Shown here one piece after another: positions 21,999-29,661 of a stretch of DNA of 64,000 nt (position 1 is the stretch's first letter; each line of letters begins with the position of its first letter). The notes under the pieces were generated by a model, which worked only from the letters and a program-made list of their open reading frames with translations, did no database searches and was not told the origin of the DNA. Source of the DNA: Fibrella aquatilis (lineage in GTDB: Bacteria > Bacteroidota > Bacteroidia > Cytophagales > Spirosomataceae); contig NZ_JAFMYU010000003.1 in assembly GCF_017353255.1 (NCBI RefSeq), forward strand, positions 186,001 through 250,000. Direction: 5' to 3'. The position numbers were made by a program, and so were the translations under genes.

Positions 21999-22286
21999 AT
22001 GCAGCGCAAAGCCCCCATCGCCCGGCTCGACCCTCAGGAAGTACGCCTGGGCTTCACCCCGTCGTACCAGTCGGCCAAATTTGCCGTCGATACCGACACG
22101 ACCGTTAGTATTGGCAGTCGGCTGGATAAGTACTACAAGAAATACGGCTTTAAGCCCTACTACAAGGGGTTTTCAGCGACGGCCCGGCCCATCACGCCCG
22201 CATGGCCCAAAAGGGCATCGAAAACGCCTTCCTGCACAAAACCAAGTACGAAGCCTACGCCGGTGGCAGGATGCCGGTCTACCTGA
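21999..22286 (+). CDS. Frame 1 of a probable split or frameshifted gene
   Basis: ATG 21999 opens a 95-residue frame. Up to about residue 58 it reads as a real protein (QRKAPIARLDPQEVRLGFTP; SRLDKYYKKYGFKPYYKGFS), after which it turns Pro/Thr/Arg-rich and ends at 22286. From a GGGGTTTT tract at 22166-22173 the -1 frame continues in protein-like sequence and reaches 22366. So either the ribosome slips, the gene is broken, or there are two genes. The product would be a small soluble basic protein of unknown function. Confidence 0.5.
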   Translation: MQRKAPIARLDPQEVRLGFTPSYQSAKFAVDTDTTVSIGSRLDKYYKKYGFKPYYKGFSATARPITPAWPKRASKTPSCTKPSTKPTPVAGCRST

Positions 22287-22366
22287 CCGCCGCCGAACTA
22301 AAGGGACTGATGCCCCAACTCGACACGCTGGTGAAGCAGCTGGCCACGATCATCAAAAAAGACTAG
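22202..22366 (+). CDS. Frame 2 of the split gene, or separate 54-aa protein
   Basis: ATG 22202 in the -1 frame gives 54 residues, helical and charged (KYEAYAGGRMPVYLTAAELK; LDTLVKQLATIIKKD). The frame is open upstream to join the frame at 21999 at the GGGGTTTT tract (giving VFSDGPAHHARMAQKG across the joint). The better protein quality compared with frame 1 in the overlap supports a fused product of about 122 residues. Confidence 0.5.
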   Translation: MAQKGIENAFLHKTKYEAYAGGRMPVYLTAAELKGLMPQLDTLVKQLATIIKKD

Positions 22367-22373
22367 TAGTACC

Positions 22374-22763
22374 ATGTTCAAATCCCTGTTCACCAACCTA
22401 CTCACGCATATGGGAACCATTGCCCTGCTGGCCCTACTGGCCTACGTGGTCTACTGTGAATTTATTCGGCCATCAGCCAGTCGGCAGCAACTGGCCGATG
22501 CCACGGCGCTGGCTGCGAGTGCCCTGGCCGAATCGCGCCAGGCCCGCGCCGAGCTGGATACGGCCCGCCAGTTGGTGCAGACCATCGAAGCCCACCACCA
22601 ACAGATTATCGACCAGGCTACGACCTTGCTGATCGACGTGCAGGCGCTCAACGACAGCCTGACGGCCCATGCCAACGAACTGGTGGCCAAAGAAGCGGAG
22701 CTGGAGAAACGCTACAAGGGGCAAAAACGACGGGTGCAGCAAACCCAAAAATTAGTGATGTAA
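22374..22763 (+). CDS. Membrane-anchored coiled-coil protein, i-spanin-like
   Basis: An N-terminal membrane helix (residues about 13-31, GTIALLALLAYVVYCEFI) is followed by about 90 residues of Ala/Gln/Leu-rich coiled coil (ALAESRQARAELDTARQLVQ; AHANELVAKEAELEKRY) and a basic tail. This is the plan of the Rz-type inner-membrane spanin. With the secreted coiled-coil protein at 23844 it might span the periplasm in lysis. Not provable from sequence. 129 residues. Confidence 0.6.
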   Translation: MFKSLFTNLLTHMGTIALLALLAYVVYCEFIRPSASRQQLADATALAASALAESRQARAELDTARQLVQTIEAHHQQIIDQATTLLIDVQALNDSLTAHANELVAKEAELEKRYKGQKRRVQQTQKLVM

Positions 22764-22783
22764 TCCTTTAACGACAGCCGACG

Positions 22784-23734
22784 ATGACGGGTATCTGGAA
22801 ACAAGTAGTGGATGAGCGGGGCTTTCAGACCATGATTTGCGTGAGCGGCCTGGCCACCACCACCACGCCCGGCGCGGTGCGGCTGGGTAAGGGTGATGCA
22901 CCGGGCGCTATGCTGGAAGAGTGGGGCTGGAGTAATGACGTTGATGCGCTGGCGACCGACGTGGCCACGATTGAATTGGTGAGCAACCTGGCCAATCTGA
23001 CGTTTAATGAGTCGGAGACTATCCGCGCCAATGTAGCGGTAAAGCAGCCCAAGGAAGCGGGTAAGGGCTTGTCAACCAACGATTACAGCACCGCCGACAA
23101 AAACAAGCTGGCGGGCATTGCCCCTGGTGCCACGGCCAACAGTACCGATGCCCAGTTGCTGGCGCGGGCCAACCATACCGGCAGCGAGACCATTACCGGC
23201 GGCGACCAAACCACGCTGCTGGCCCTGGTGCGGGCGGCCGGTGGTGGCGTGCTGGCCAAAGCCACCGTCACCGGGTTTGGTGATGCGATGGTCTTGCAGG
23301 GGGGCAACAACGCCGAGCACACTGAACTGCGGATCGCGTCTTTCGGTGGGCGAACAGCCCTCTTCCGAGCCTCTTCAGCCGGGGGCACCAGTGAATTTTC
23401 CGTCGATTCGGGCGGTAACACCGTTTTCCGGGGTAATGCGGCGGGGTCGATGTATTTCGATGCCCTTAATGGTACCCTCATCTTCCGGGGGGTAGGGTAT
23501 GCCGAACTAGCCCGCTTAACCAATGGTCGGCTGTTGGTGGGTACTACCACCGACAACGGCCGGGACCGGCTTCAGGTGAACGGATCTATTTTACAGCAAT
23601 TCGTCACCGCCCCCGCCGATCCGACCACGGCCACCGTGCTGGCGGGTACGTTTCTGGTTTGGAAAACCACCGGTGGCCCGCTGAAGCTGTGGGCCAACGA
23701 CGGCGGCACCCTCAAATCGGTGGCGTTAACGTAA
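22784..23734 (+). CDS. Phage fibre-like protein
   Basis: The 316-residue protein holds the phage tail-fibre hinge motif STNDYSTADKNKLAGIAPGA followed by TANSTDAQLLARANHTGSET, known from fibres of tailed phages, then Gly/Ala/Asn-rich beta repeats (FRASSAGGTSEFSVDSGGNT; GRLLVGTTTDNGRDRLQVNG) as in trimeric fibre shafts. Here, without tail genes, it would form a receptor-binding fibre on capsid vertices. It has likely been acquired from, or shared with, tailed phages. The 109 bases after it hold no gene. Confidence 0.8.
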   Translation: MTGIWKQVVDERGFQTMICVSGLATTTTPGAVRLGKGDAPGAMLEEWGWSNDVDALATDVATIELVSNLANLTFNESETIRANVAVKQPKEAGKGLSTNDYSTADKNKLAGIAPGATANSTDAQLLARANHTGSETITGGDQTTLLALVRAAGGGVLAKATVTGFGDAMVLQGGNNAEHTELRIASFGGRTALFRASSAGGTSEFSVDSGGNTVFRGNAAGSMYFDALNGTLIFRGVGYAELARLTNGRLLVGTTTDNGRDRLQVNGSILQQFVTAPADPTTATVLAGTFLVWKTTGGPLKLWANDGGTLKSVALT

Positions 23735-23843
23735 GGACCAATACCAAAGATAATTCGGCGGTCGCGGCCACGTCGCGCTGCTGCACCAGGCTGCGCGGAG
23801 CCACTTTTGGCCCGATCTGGCCCCAACTTCCGAGAAACGACGC

Positions 23844-24353
23844 ATGACCACCAAATTTTCTACTGTTTTGCTGGTTTTCCTGGCACGGGCGGTTTGGGCG
23901 CAACCCGACACCACCCGGAGCGCCCGGATCGTGCCGTTGACCATCCGCCCGGCACCAGCTGGCGACAGCGTGTCGATCAGTCGCTACGACCTGGCTAAGC
24001 TCGAACTGGCCCGCCAAACGCTGCTGGCCATCGACTACACCGACACCGATGAGCTGATCAGCATCCTGAAAGAACAGGCGGCGTTGTCAGATCAGGGACG
24101 GGAACAACTCATGGCGTTGACCCAAACCCGGCTGCGCACCTTGCAGGATTCATTGCAACGCCAAACCGCTGCCCTGGTGGCCGTGTCGCGGCGGCTGGAG
24201 CGGGCGGGCAGCCACCTGGGCCGCGATGACTGGTTGCTGAGTCAGACCGCCGCCAGTCTACGCCGTTCCCGCCGCCGACTGTGGTGGGAACGAATGGGCA
24301 CCGGTGCGCTGGGCGTGGCCCTGGGCATTACGGTTGGGTCATTCAGCAAGTAA
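23844..24353 (+). CDS. Secreted coiled-coil protein with C-terminal hydrophobic segment, lysis candidate
   Basis: A signal peptide (TVLLVFLARAVWAQ, cleavage about residue 19) is followed by a long helical region (LISILKEQAALSDQGREQLM; LRTLQDSLQRQTAALVAVSR), an Arg-rich patch (SLRRSRRRLWWERM) and a Gly/Ala hydrophobic end (GALGVALGITVGSF). Envelope-spanning lysis proteins look like this. A strong terminator follows. 169 residues; no family recognised. Confidence 0.6.
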   Translation: MTTKFSTVLLVFLARAVWAQPDTTRSARIVPLTIRPAPAGDSVSISRYDLAKLELARQTLLAIDYTDTDELISILKEQAALSDQGREQLMALTQTRLRTLQDSLQRQTAALVAVSRRLERAGSHLGRDDWLLSQTAASLRRSRRRLWWERMGTGALGVALGITVGSFSK

Positions 24354-24370
24354 CCCATTAAATCAAAAAA

Positions 24371-24403
24371 AGACCCGTCGAACGTCATCGGCGGGTCTTT
24401 TTT
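24371..24403 (+). terminator. Strong terminator closing the late region
   Basis: An 11-bp stem, AGACCCGTCGA/TCGGCGGGTCT (one G-T wobble), with a 6-base loop is followed by six T and preceded by seven A, so it could also work in the other direction. Confidence 0.92.
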
Positions 24404-24439
24404 GTGTAGCATTGTGGCCAATCTCAACCAACCATTCAC

Positions 24440-24817
24440 ATGCATTTAGCTACCAAATTAGTAACAGCATCACTCTTTGTATCGATGCTAGTCGGCTGTA
24501 CCATCAACACCGTTGACCCAACCAAAACCACGTCGGGAAGCACCACTGGGGGCGGCACGGCCAAGCAGGATTGCGAATTGAAAGGGTATGGCTGGATAGA
24601 CGCCAGCAACACATCGAAAAACCCCTATGACCTCTGGTTAAATGGGGTCTACGTGATGCGGCTGAGTGGCAACACGCTGACCAAAAACATTCAGATATCG
24701 CAGGGGCCATCCAAGATTTATGTCAAGCAGGTCACTGGCTATTTGCTCTATCCCACTGAAGTTACCTGGTCGCCGACCATCAACAGTTGCAAGAGTATGG
24801 CTATCTCGTTTCCCTAA
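24440..24817 (+). CDS. Lipoprotein, candidate lysogenic-conversion or exclusion factor
   Basis: The signal peptide ends in the lipobox LVGC with Cys20. A Thr/Gly/Ser linker follows, then a small beta domain with two cysteines (residues about 35 and 118) that could form a disulfide. No family recognised. It has its own terminated unit between the lysis end of the late operon and the integrase side, a place where temperate phages keep genes expressed in the lysogen. Superinfection exclusion is a guess. 125 residues. Confidence 0.65.
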   Translation: MHLATKLVTASLFVSMLVGCTINTVDPTKTTSGSTTGGGTAKQDCELKGYGWIDASNTSKNPYDLWLNGVYVMRLSGNTLTKNIQISQGPSKIYVKQVTGYLLYPTEVTWSPTINSCKSMAISFP

Positions 24818-24843
24818 TACGACTGCCTGACAGGCTATTCCAC

Positions 24844-24878
24844 AAAAAAGCCCCATTCACCAGAATGGGGCTTTTTTG
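24844..24878. terminator. Bidirectional terminator between convergent genes
   Basis: GCCCCATT (24850-24857) pairs with AATGGGGC (24864-24871), six-base loop, flanked by A6 and T6 so that it works on both strands. It ends the lipoprotein gene (plus) and the DUF2442 gene (minus). Confidence 0.92.
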
Positions 24879-24888
24879 TGAGGTAAAC

Positions 24889-25194
24889 TCAGAGGTGGCC
24901 ACGGTGCAGTTTCCAGGTGGGAAAAATCATGTCCCAGTCTTCGCCCCACACCAGGTTGCCCCGCTCAATCTGAAAGGTTTTGAACTGCTCAGGATCTTTG
25001 TAGGGATCAATGTAGGGGTGGGTGTGCGTGGCTAAATAGGGGCCAAAATCGACCACTTGCCGGGTGTCATCGCTAAAGCGAATGGCCACTTTATAGCCCT
25101 CCACCCACTGGGCCGCAACGACCTGAAGACTTACAGCTTTTTGGTGATTTTTTCGTTTTTCACCGTTGTCTTTAAGACGTGTATTTTCATCCAT
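24889..25194 (-). CDS. DUF2442 family protein, second gene of a DUF4160/DUF2442 pair
   Basis: The 101-residue protein has the DUF2442 pattern: VVAAQWVEGYKVAIRFSDDT then VVDFGPYL, QFKTFQIERGNLVWGEDWDM and a final helix. Proteins of this family are usually encoded next to DUF4160 proteins and have been proposed to act as toxin-antitoxin-like modules; the activity is not established. ATG at 25194 lies within the upstream DUF4160 gene (64-base overlap), which indicates coupled translation. Confidence 0.75.
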   Translation of the reverse strand: MDENTRLKDNGEKRKNHQKAVSLQVVAAQWVEGYKVAIRFSDDTRQVVDFGPYLATHTHPYIDPYKDPEQFKTFQIERGNLVWGEDWDMIFPTWKLHRGHL

Positions 25195-25430
25195 TTGTCC
25201 ACGATGCCATTAGCATAGTTTTCAATAAAGCGATTGACTTCTTTTTGCTTGTCGGCGGGTAACAGCTTGGCTCCCCGCACTTTACGCACTTTCAGTGTTA
25301 ACACTTCATCCTCAAAATGAAGTTCAACTTTAGCGGCATATTCGGCGTATTGCACATGGACGTGAATGGGCATGTGGTCGTCGGTATAGATGAACAGCAC
25401 ATAGCCCAGGTACTCGTAAATTTTTGGCAT
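25131..25430 (-). CDS. DUF4160 family protein, first gene of a DUF4160/DUF2442 pair
   Basis: The start MPKIYEYLGYVLFIYTDDHM-PIHVHVQY is the DUF4160 signature (MPxI..f.g..i.iY..DH.P.HvHv.y). The His-rich DHxPxHxH core could bind metal. A basic helical extension follows (VRKVRGAKLLPADKQKEVNR). 99 residues. With DUF2442 it forms a compact two-gene unit between the late genes and the integrase; a stabilisation or defence role is an inference. Confidence 0.8.
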   Translation of the reverse strand: MPKIYEYLGYVLFIYTDDHMPIHVHVQYAEYAAKVELHFEDEVLTLKVRKVRGAKLLPADKQKEVNRFIENYANGIVDKWMKIHVLKTTVKNEKITKKL

Positions 25431-25459
25431 TGAGGTAACAGGATAATGGTCAACGAGTA

Positions 25460-25615
25460 CTACTCACCAGATCCGGTTTCGATGTCCTTTTTCCACTGGT
25501 TAGGATCGTGATAGACAATGTGCTTGCGCAGCGCCCGGCTGGCGGGGCTGTCGATACGGCGCTTGGGTGAAGCGGTCTTGGTTGCCCCCGAACGGGGCTT
25601 TGTCTGTGTACTCAT
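25460..25615 (-). CDS. Small basic protein, 51 aa
   Basis: ATG at 25613-25615 on the minus strand gives 51 residues: a basic, Ser/Thr-rich N-terminus (STQTKPRSGATKTASPKRRI) and a short helix with RALRKHIVYHDPNQWKKDIE. No family recognised. It precedes the DUF4160 gene by 29 bases in the same direction. It may be part of the same transcript. Confidence 0.5.
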   Translation of the reverse strand: MSTQTKPRSGATKTASPKRRIDSPASRALRKHIVYHDPNQWKKDIETGSGE

Positions 25616-25661
25616 GGTGGTTGGCGCTAAACGGCTACTGGCTCAATCGTAGGCCTAAATA

Positions 25662-25700
25662 TACAAAATACCCACCGGCTGCACAGGGTAGCCGGTGGGC
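25662..25700 (-). terminator. Terminator of the integrase gene
   Basis: On the minus strand CCCACCGGCT/AGCCGGTGGG (10 bp, 25671-25680 with 25690-25699) is followed by TATTTTGTATATTT. It lies eight bases after the integrase stop. Confidence 0.8.
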
Positions 25701-25707
25701 ATGTTAC

Positions 25708-26883
25708 TTACGCCAGCCGCAGGCTCCGGTGGTCGATGTCGCCGTAATGCGCCAGGTACTTGGTCGAGCTTAGCCCCAGCATTTTGGCCACCTGGTCTTT
25801 GCTCCACTTCTTTTCATTCAAAAAGAAGTCGGTGAAGCTCTTGCGGCCTACTTTGCTGGTGAGTGGTACCGTGATCTTGGCCGCAATGGCCACCAGCTTC
25901 AGGGTCTGGTTGAGTTTCTGGTTGCTCATGTGGGGCAACGCGTCGATGCTTCCCGCCTGGTCGATCAGCCGACCGGCCAGGTCAGTGACGGGTACGATGA
26001 GTTCTTTGCCTGACTTCTGGCGGTCATCCACGATAAACCGCTGCCCATCCAGTACGTGCAGTTCGGCCGACGTCAGGTTGGTGTAGTCGATGTAGTGCAT
26101 CCCTGTTGCGCACATAAACAAAAACATCGTCCTCGCCCGGATCATGCGGTCGAGGTAGGGCCGCAGCACCACGATTTGGGCGAGGTCGGCGCGCTCCAGC
26201 TGGTCGATCTGTTCCCGCGTCAGGTAGATGGGTTTGCCTGGCGCTTCGCGGGGGATGCGCAGGCCGTGCAGGCGGTTGGCGTTGATGTGCTCCATCATTA
26301 CCCCGTGGTCGAGCACCGCTTTCAGGAGGTCCAGGTGTTTGCCGACGTAGTTGGGTTTGTAGCTTTTGAGCAAATGCGCCTGCCAGGCTTTGGCAAAGGC
26401 CACGTTGGTGGCTTCAGCCAGTAGGGTAGGAGTTTGGCCCGTGTCGTTGAGATAGGTCAGCAGGTTGGCTAGTCGATCCTGGTAGGCTGAAAAGGTCGAT
26501 TGGGTGATGCCGCCCGGCTGACCGACCGTCTGTTCTTTGGCAAATAAGTATGCCTCCAGCAATTGGGCCAACGTATACTCCAGTCGGCGCTTGCCGACGT
26601 AGGTTTCCCGGATCATGTGCGCGGTGACGGGCCGGTTTTTGGCCTCGAAATGGTGGTAGATGGAATACAGTTTGGCCCGGATCCACTCCAGGCGCTGGGT
26701 GTCGGTCTGGGCGCGGTCGTTGCGGCCCTTAATCTGTTGCAGCCGGGCGTTCCAGTCCGAGCGGTTCAGCTCGACGCCGGTGCTAAAGGCGTTGGCCCGG
26801 ATGCCGTTGACGCTGACGCGGCATTGGATCGTTGCCCTGGTGGCGTAGGTGGCTGACGGCCGGGCAATGAAGCGAACGTTCAT
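25708..26883 (-). CDS. Tyrosine recombinase (integrase), Bacteroidota type, unusual active site
   Basis: The 391-residue protein has the arm-binding domain (ATIQCRVSVNGIRANAFSTG), a SAM-like core-binding domain (about 100-205) and the catalytic domain. Arg of box II (Arg347 in KVGRKSF) and the nucleophile Tyr380 are present, and Lys290 fits the beta-hairpin lysine. The first Arg is replaced by His263 (ATGMHYID), the His of HxxR by Lys344, and the second His by Leu371 (LGLSS). IntDOT of CTnDOT also lacks the first Arg and is active, so function is possible. Its place beside tRNA-Ser fits integration at the tRNA 3' end. Confidence 0.88.
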   Translation of the reverse strand: MNVRFIARPSATYATRATIQCRVSVNGIRANAFSTGVELNRSDWNARLQQIKGRNDRAQTDTQRLEWIRAKLYSIYHHFEAKNRPVTAHMIRETYVGKRRLEYTLAQLLEAYLFAKEQTVGQPGGITQSTFSAYQDRLANLLTYLNDTGQTPTLLAEATNVAFAKAWQAHLLKSYKPNYVGKHLDLLKAVLDHGVMMEHINANRLHGLRIPREAPGKPIYLTREQIDQLERADLAQIVVLRPYLDRMIRARTMFLFMCATGMHYIDYTNLTSAELHVLDGQRFIVDDRQKSGKELIVPVTDLAGRLIDQAGSIDALPHMSNQKLNQTLKLVAIAAKITVPLTSKVGRKSFTDFFLNEKKWSKDQVAKMLGLSSTKYLAHYGDIDHRSLRLA

Positions 26884-27048
26884 GTGTTTTTAACATGGTT
26901 TTGGTTGAGTTATAAAAATCAAAAACCAGGTGCTACAAACGTGCCGCCATTCCCTGACCGGTCGGGCTGTGGGCGAATGTTTAGCCAGTGGTCCAGAACG
27001 TGACCAGAAGTTTACAGGCCTGGTTGATCAGCCTGCCCACATGCGGCA

Positions 27049-27076
27049 TAAAAAAAGCCCGCTACAGTAGCGGGCT
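27049..27076 (-). terminator. Terminator of tRNA-Ser
   Basis: Read on the minus strand, GCCCGCTA/TAGCGGGC (8 bp, 3-base loop) is followed by seven T residues, 22 bases past the tRNA 3' end. Confidence 0.9.
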
Positions 27077-27097
27077 TGCTGGTAATGAACCTAGTTG

Positions 27098-27182
27098 CAG
27101 AGAGAGAGGGATTCGAACCCCCGGACCTGTTACAGTCAGCGGTTTTCAAGACCGCCGCAATCGACCACTCTGCCATCTCTCT
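27098..27182 (-). tRNA. tRNA-Ser(UGA)
   Basis: On the minus strand AGAGAGA pairs with TCTCTCT as the acceptor stem. The anticodon arm GGCGGTCTTGAAAACCGC presents TGA, and the T-arm has TTCGAAT. A long variable arm and 85-nt length fit a class II serine tRNA. CCA is not fully encoded (GCA follows). The integrase of the element faces the 3' end, so this gene is the likely attachment site. Confidence 0.97.
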
Positions 27183-27373
27183 GGGTGATTGATGATGCAA
27201 AAGTAGGCCGATTTCTGACAATTGTCAAGCCCACTGGGGAAAAAATGGCCCGAAACGGCCTGAAAACCGTATTTTTGCACCCGAAAACAGACCCGCCCCC
27301 AACGTAATCGGTTGATTACGAACCGGTCAGCGGGCTTATCTTCCGGCTTCGTTTACTCCCCAATTCTGTACTC

Positions 27374-29647
27374 TTGGAACTCCTCGATCCCCTGCCTACC
27401 GTAGAAACCGCCCGCAAACTGGGTGTGCTGCCCGACGAATTCGACCGTATCGTAGCGATCTTGGGCCGCCAGCCCAACTTCACCGAGCTGAGCATCTTTT
27501 CGGTGATGTGGTCGGAACATTGTTCCTACAAAAATTCCATCGTCTGGCTCAAAACCCTCCCCCGCGACTCAGACCGGATGCTGGCCAAAGCAGGCGAAGA
27601 AAACGCGGGTCTGGTCGATATTGGCGACGGGCTGGCCTGCTCGTTCAAGATCGAATCGCACAATCACCCCTCGGCGCTGGAACCCTATCAGGGCGCAGCA
27701 ACGGGCGTGGGCGGTATCAACCGCGATATTTTTACGATGGGTGCCCGGCCCATTGCCCAGCTTAACTCGCTCCGGTTTGGTGACCTCTCCCTGCCCAAGA
27801 CCCGTCGGCTGTTGCGCGGCGTGACAAAGGGCATCGGCGATTACGGCAACGCTTTTGGCATTCCCACGGTGGGCGGCGAAATCTATTTCGACGAGTGCTA
27901 CAACACCAATCCCCTCGTCAACGCCTTTTCGGCGGGCATCGTGGAAATTGGCAAATCGGCCAAAGCGACCTCCTACGGGGTGGGCAATCCGGTGTTTATT
28001 GTGGGTTCGGCTACGGGTAAAGACGGCATTCATGGGGCTACGTTTGCCTCGGAAGATATTTCGGCGGCCTCGACCGATAAGCTCCCGGCGGTGCAGGTAG
28101 GCGATCCGTTCATGGAAAAACTCCTGCTGGAAGCCACACTAGAGATCATCGCCACGGGCTATGTGATTGGTATTCAGGACATGGGCGCGGCAGGCATCAT
28201 CTGCTCGACCTCGGAAATGAGCGCCAAGGGCGAACACGGCATGATCATCGACCTAGACAAAGTGCCCACCCGTCAACCCAACATGGCCCCGTTCGAGATT
28301 CTGCTGTCCGAGTCGCAGGAGCGGATGCTGGTGGTGATCGAGAAAGGGAAAGAAGGTATCATCCAGGGCATTTTCGACAAGTGGGATCTGCACTGCGCCC
28401 AAATTGGCGAGGTGACCGCCGCCCCCGCAGACGGCATTGGCCGGCTGCACTTCTACCGCTACGGTCAGCTTGTGGCCGACGTGCCCGCGCATGACCTGGT
28501 GCTGGGTGGTGGCGCGCCGCAATATCGCCGCGAATACAAAGAACCGGCCTACATTAAGGAGTTTGCCAAATTCCGCATCGGCACCGTTCCCGATGTAACA
28601 ACCGACGAACTCGGCGACGTAGCCCGGCATTTGCTGGGTCACCCCAACATCTGTTCGCGGCGGTGGGTCTACGAGCAGTACGACTCGATGGTGGGCACGG
28701 CCAACCGCAGCACCAACGCCCCGTCTGACGCCGCTGTAGTGCGGGTAAAGGGCGCGGGTATTCCTAAAACGGACAAATCCATCGTGATCACGGTAGACTG
28801 CAACAGCCGCTACGTGAACGCCAACCCCTTCACCGGGGCGCAGATTGCCGTGGCCGAAGCCGCCCGCAACATTGTTTGCACCGGTGGCGAGCCATTGGCC
28901 GTGACCAATAACCTGAACTTCGGCAACCCCTACGTGCCGGAGGTGTACTGGCACTTCGTAGAGGCTGTGAAAGGCATGGGCGAAGCCTGCGCCCGCTTTG
29001 AAACCCCCGTCACGGGCGGCAACGTGAGCTTCTACAACCAATCGTCGGACGATGGGCCGGTGTTTCCCACGCCTACCATTGGCATGCTTGGTTTGATGGA
29101 AAAGCCCGACAACCGGATGACGCTGAACTTCCAACAGTCAAGCGCAGGAGCGCCTGCCGACTTCATTTATTTGATCGGTTCACCGCAGAATGATATTGCT
29201 TCGTCGGAGTACCTGTACTCATACCGGAAGGTGAAAGCCTCGCCCGCCCCGGCGTTCGACATAGAGCAGGAGATTGCCGTACAAGCTGTTGTGAAACAGT
29301 TGATTACCAAAAAGCTGATTGCCTCGGCCCACGACGTTTCCGACGGTGGTTTGTTTGTGGCCGTAGCGGAATCTGCCATGGCTGGCGGCACCGGCTTTGC
29401 CATCGCCACCGACCCGGAATACCGCAAAGACGCGTACTTGTTCGGGGAAAGCCAGAGTCGGGTGGTTGTTTCCGTGTCGGCTAGTCAGCAGGCTGACTTC
29501 GAGGCGTTTATGGACAAAGCCCACGTGATCTGCACGCAGATTGGCACCGTTACCCCCGCCGATTACGTCGTAGATGGGCAGGTTATAACCGCTTCTGATA
29601 AAGCTACGATGCTCTATAATAATGCCTTGGGTGAGATTATGGCATAG
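27374..29647 (+). CDS. purL: Phosphoribosylformylglycinamidine synthase subunit PurL
   Basis: The 757-residue protein is the synthetase subunit of the fourth step of purine biosynthesis: FGAR + ATP + ammonia to FGAM. Signature segments are [13 protein letters not shown], the [20 protein letters not shown] loop and [15 protein letters not shown]. The length is that of small PurL, which works with PurQ (glutaminase) and PurS. The start is TTG at 27374: no ATG exists upstream in frame, and the next ATG would cut conserved residues. truA follows after 14 bases. Confidence 0.96.
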   Translation: MELLDPLPTVETARKLGVLPDEFDRIVAILGRQPNFTELSIFSVMWSEHCSYKNSIVWLKTLPRDSDRMLAKAGEENAGLVDIGDGLACSFKIESHNHPSALEPYQGAATGVGGINRDIFTMGARPIAQLNSLRFGDLSLPKTRRLLRGVTKGIGDYGNAFGIPTVGGEIYFDECYNTNPLVNAFSAGIVEIGKSAKATSYGVGNPVFIVGSATGKDGIHGATFASEDISAASTDKLPAVQVGDPFMEKLLLEATLEIIATGYVIGIQDMGAAGIICSTSEMSAKGEHGMIIDLDKVPTRQPNMAPFEILLSESQERMLVVIEKGKEGIIQGIFDKWDLHCAQIGEVTAAPADGIGRLHFYRYGQLVADVPAHDLVLGGGAPQYRREYKEPAYIKEFAKFRIGTVPDVTTDELGDVARHLLGHPNICSRRWVYEQYDSMVGTANRSTNAPSDAAVVRVKGAGIPKTDKSIVITVDCNSRYVNANPFTGAQIAVAEAARNIVCTGGEPLAVTNNLNFGNPYVPEVYWHFVEAVKGMGEACARFETPVTGGNVSFYNQSSDDGPVFPTPTIGMLGLMEKPDNRMTLNFQQSSAGAPADFIYLIGSPQNDIASSEYLYSYRKVKASPAPAFDIEQEIAVQAVVKQLITKKLIASAHDVSDGGLFVAVAESAMAGGTGFAIATDPEYRKDAYLFGESQSRVVVSVSASQQADFEAFMDKAHVICTQIGTVTPADYVVDGQVITASDKATMLYNNALGEIMA

Positions 29648-29661
29648 CAGCCAAAGCATAG

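Larger units (their letters stand above)
1..27097. mobile_element. Integrated element, probable tailless membrane-containing prophage (right part; left end outside window)
   Basis: A continuous block of tightly packed genes, many overlapping by ATGA, runs from a truncated repressor at the window start to a tyrosine recombinase beside tRNA-Ser. It carries a packaging-type ATPase, a candidate capsid gene, three lytic transglycosylases, host-recognition proteins and many single-helix membrane proteins. It has no terminase, portal or tail genes. The right border is set by inference at the 3' end of the tRNA. No direct repeat can be checked because the other end is not in the window. The long inverted repeats typical of the flanking chromosome do not occur inside it. 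Assignment as a provirus is strong; assignment as a double-jelly-roll type phage is an inference from architecture. Confidence 0.8.

Noticed and set aside
20810-22018. Minus-strand open frame of 402 codons
   Set aside because: It runs antisense across three well-supported genes and has shadow composition.
21982-22632. Plus-strand open frame of 216 codons across the split gene
   Set aside because: Ser/Pro/Arg-rich noise in the third frame; the other two frames read better in their own halves.
7904-24353. Ordinary tailed prophage
   Set aside because: The fibre-like and beta-helix proteins could suggest it, but no terminase, portal, protease, tape measure, tube or baseplate gene is seen in a complete late operon.
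26884-27097. Attachment-site core next to tRNA-Ser
   Set aside because: Likely to exist here or in the tRNA 3' end, but without the left end of the element no direct repeat can be identified.
28253-29134. Minus-strand open frame inside purL
   Set aside because: Antisense shadow of a conserved enzyme gene.
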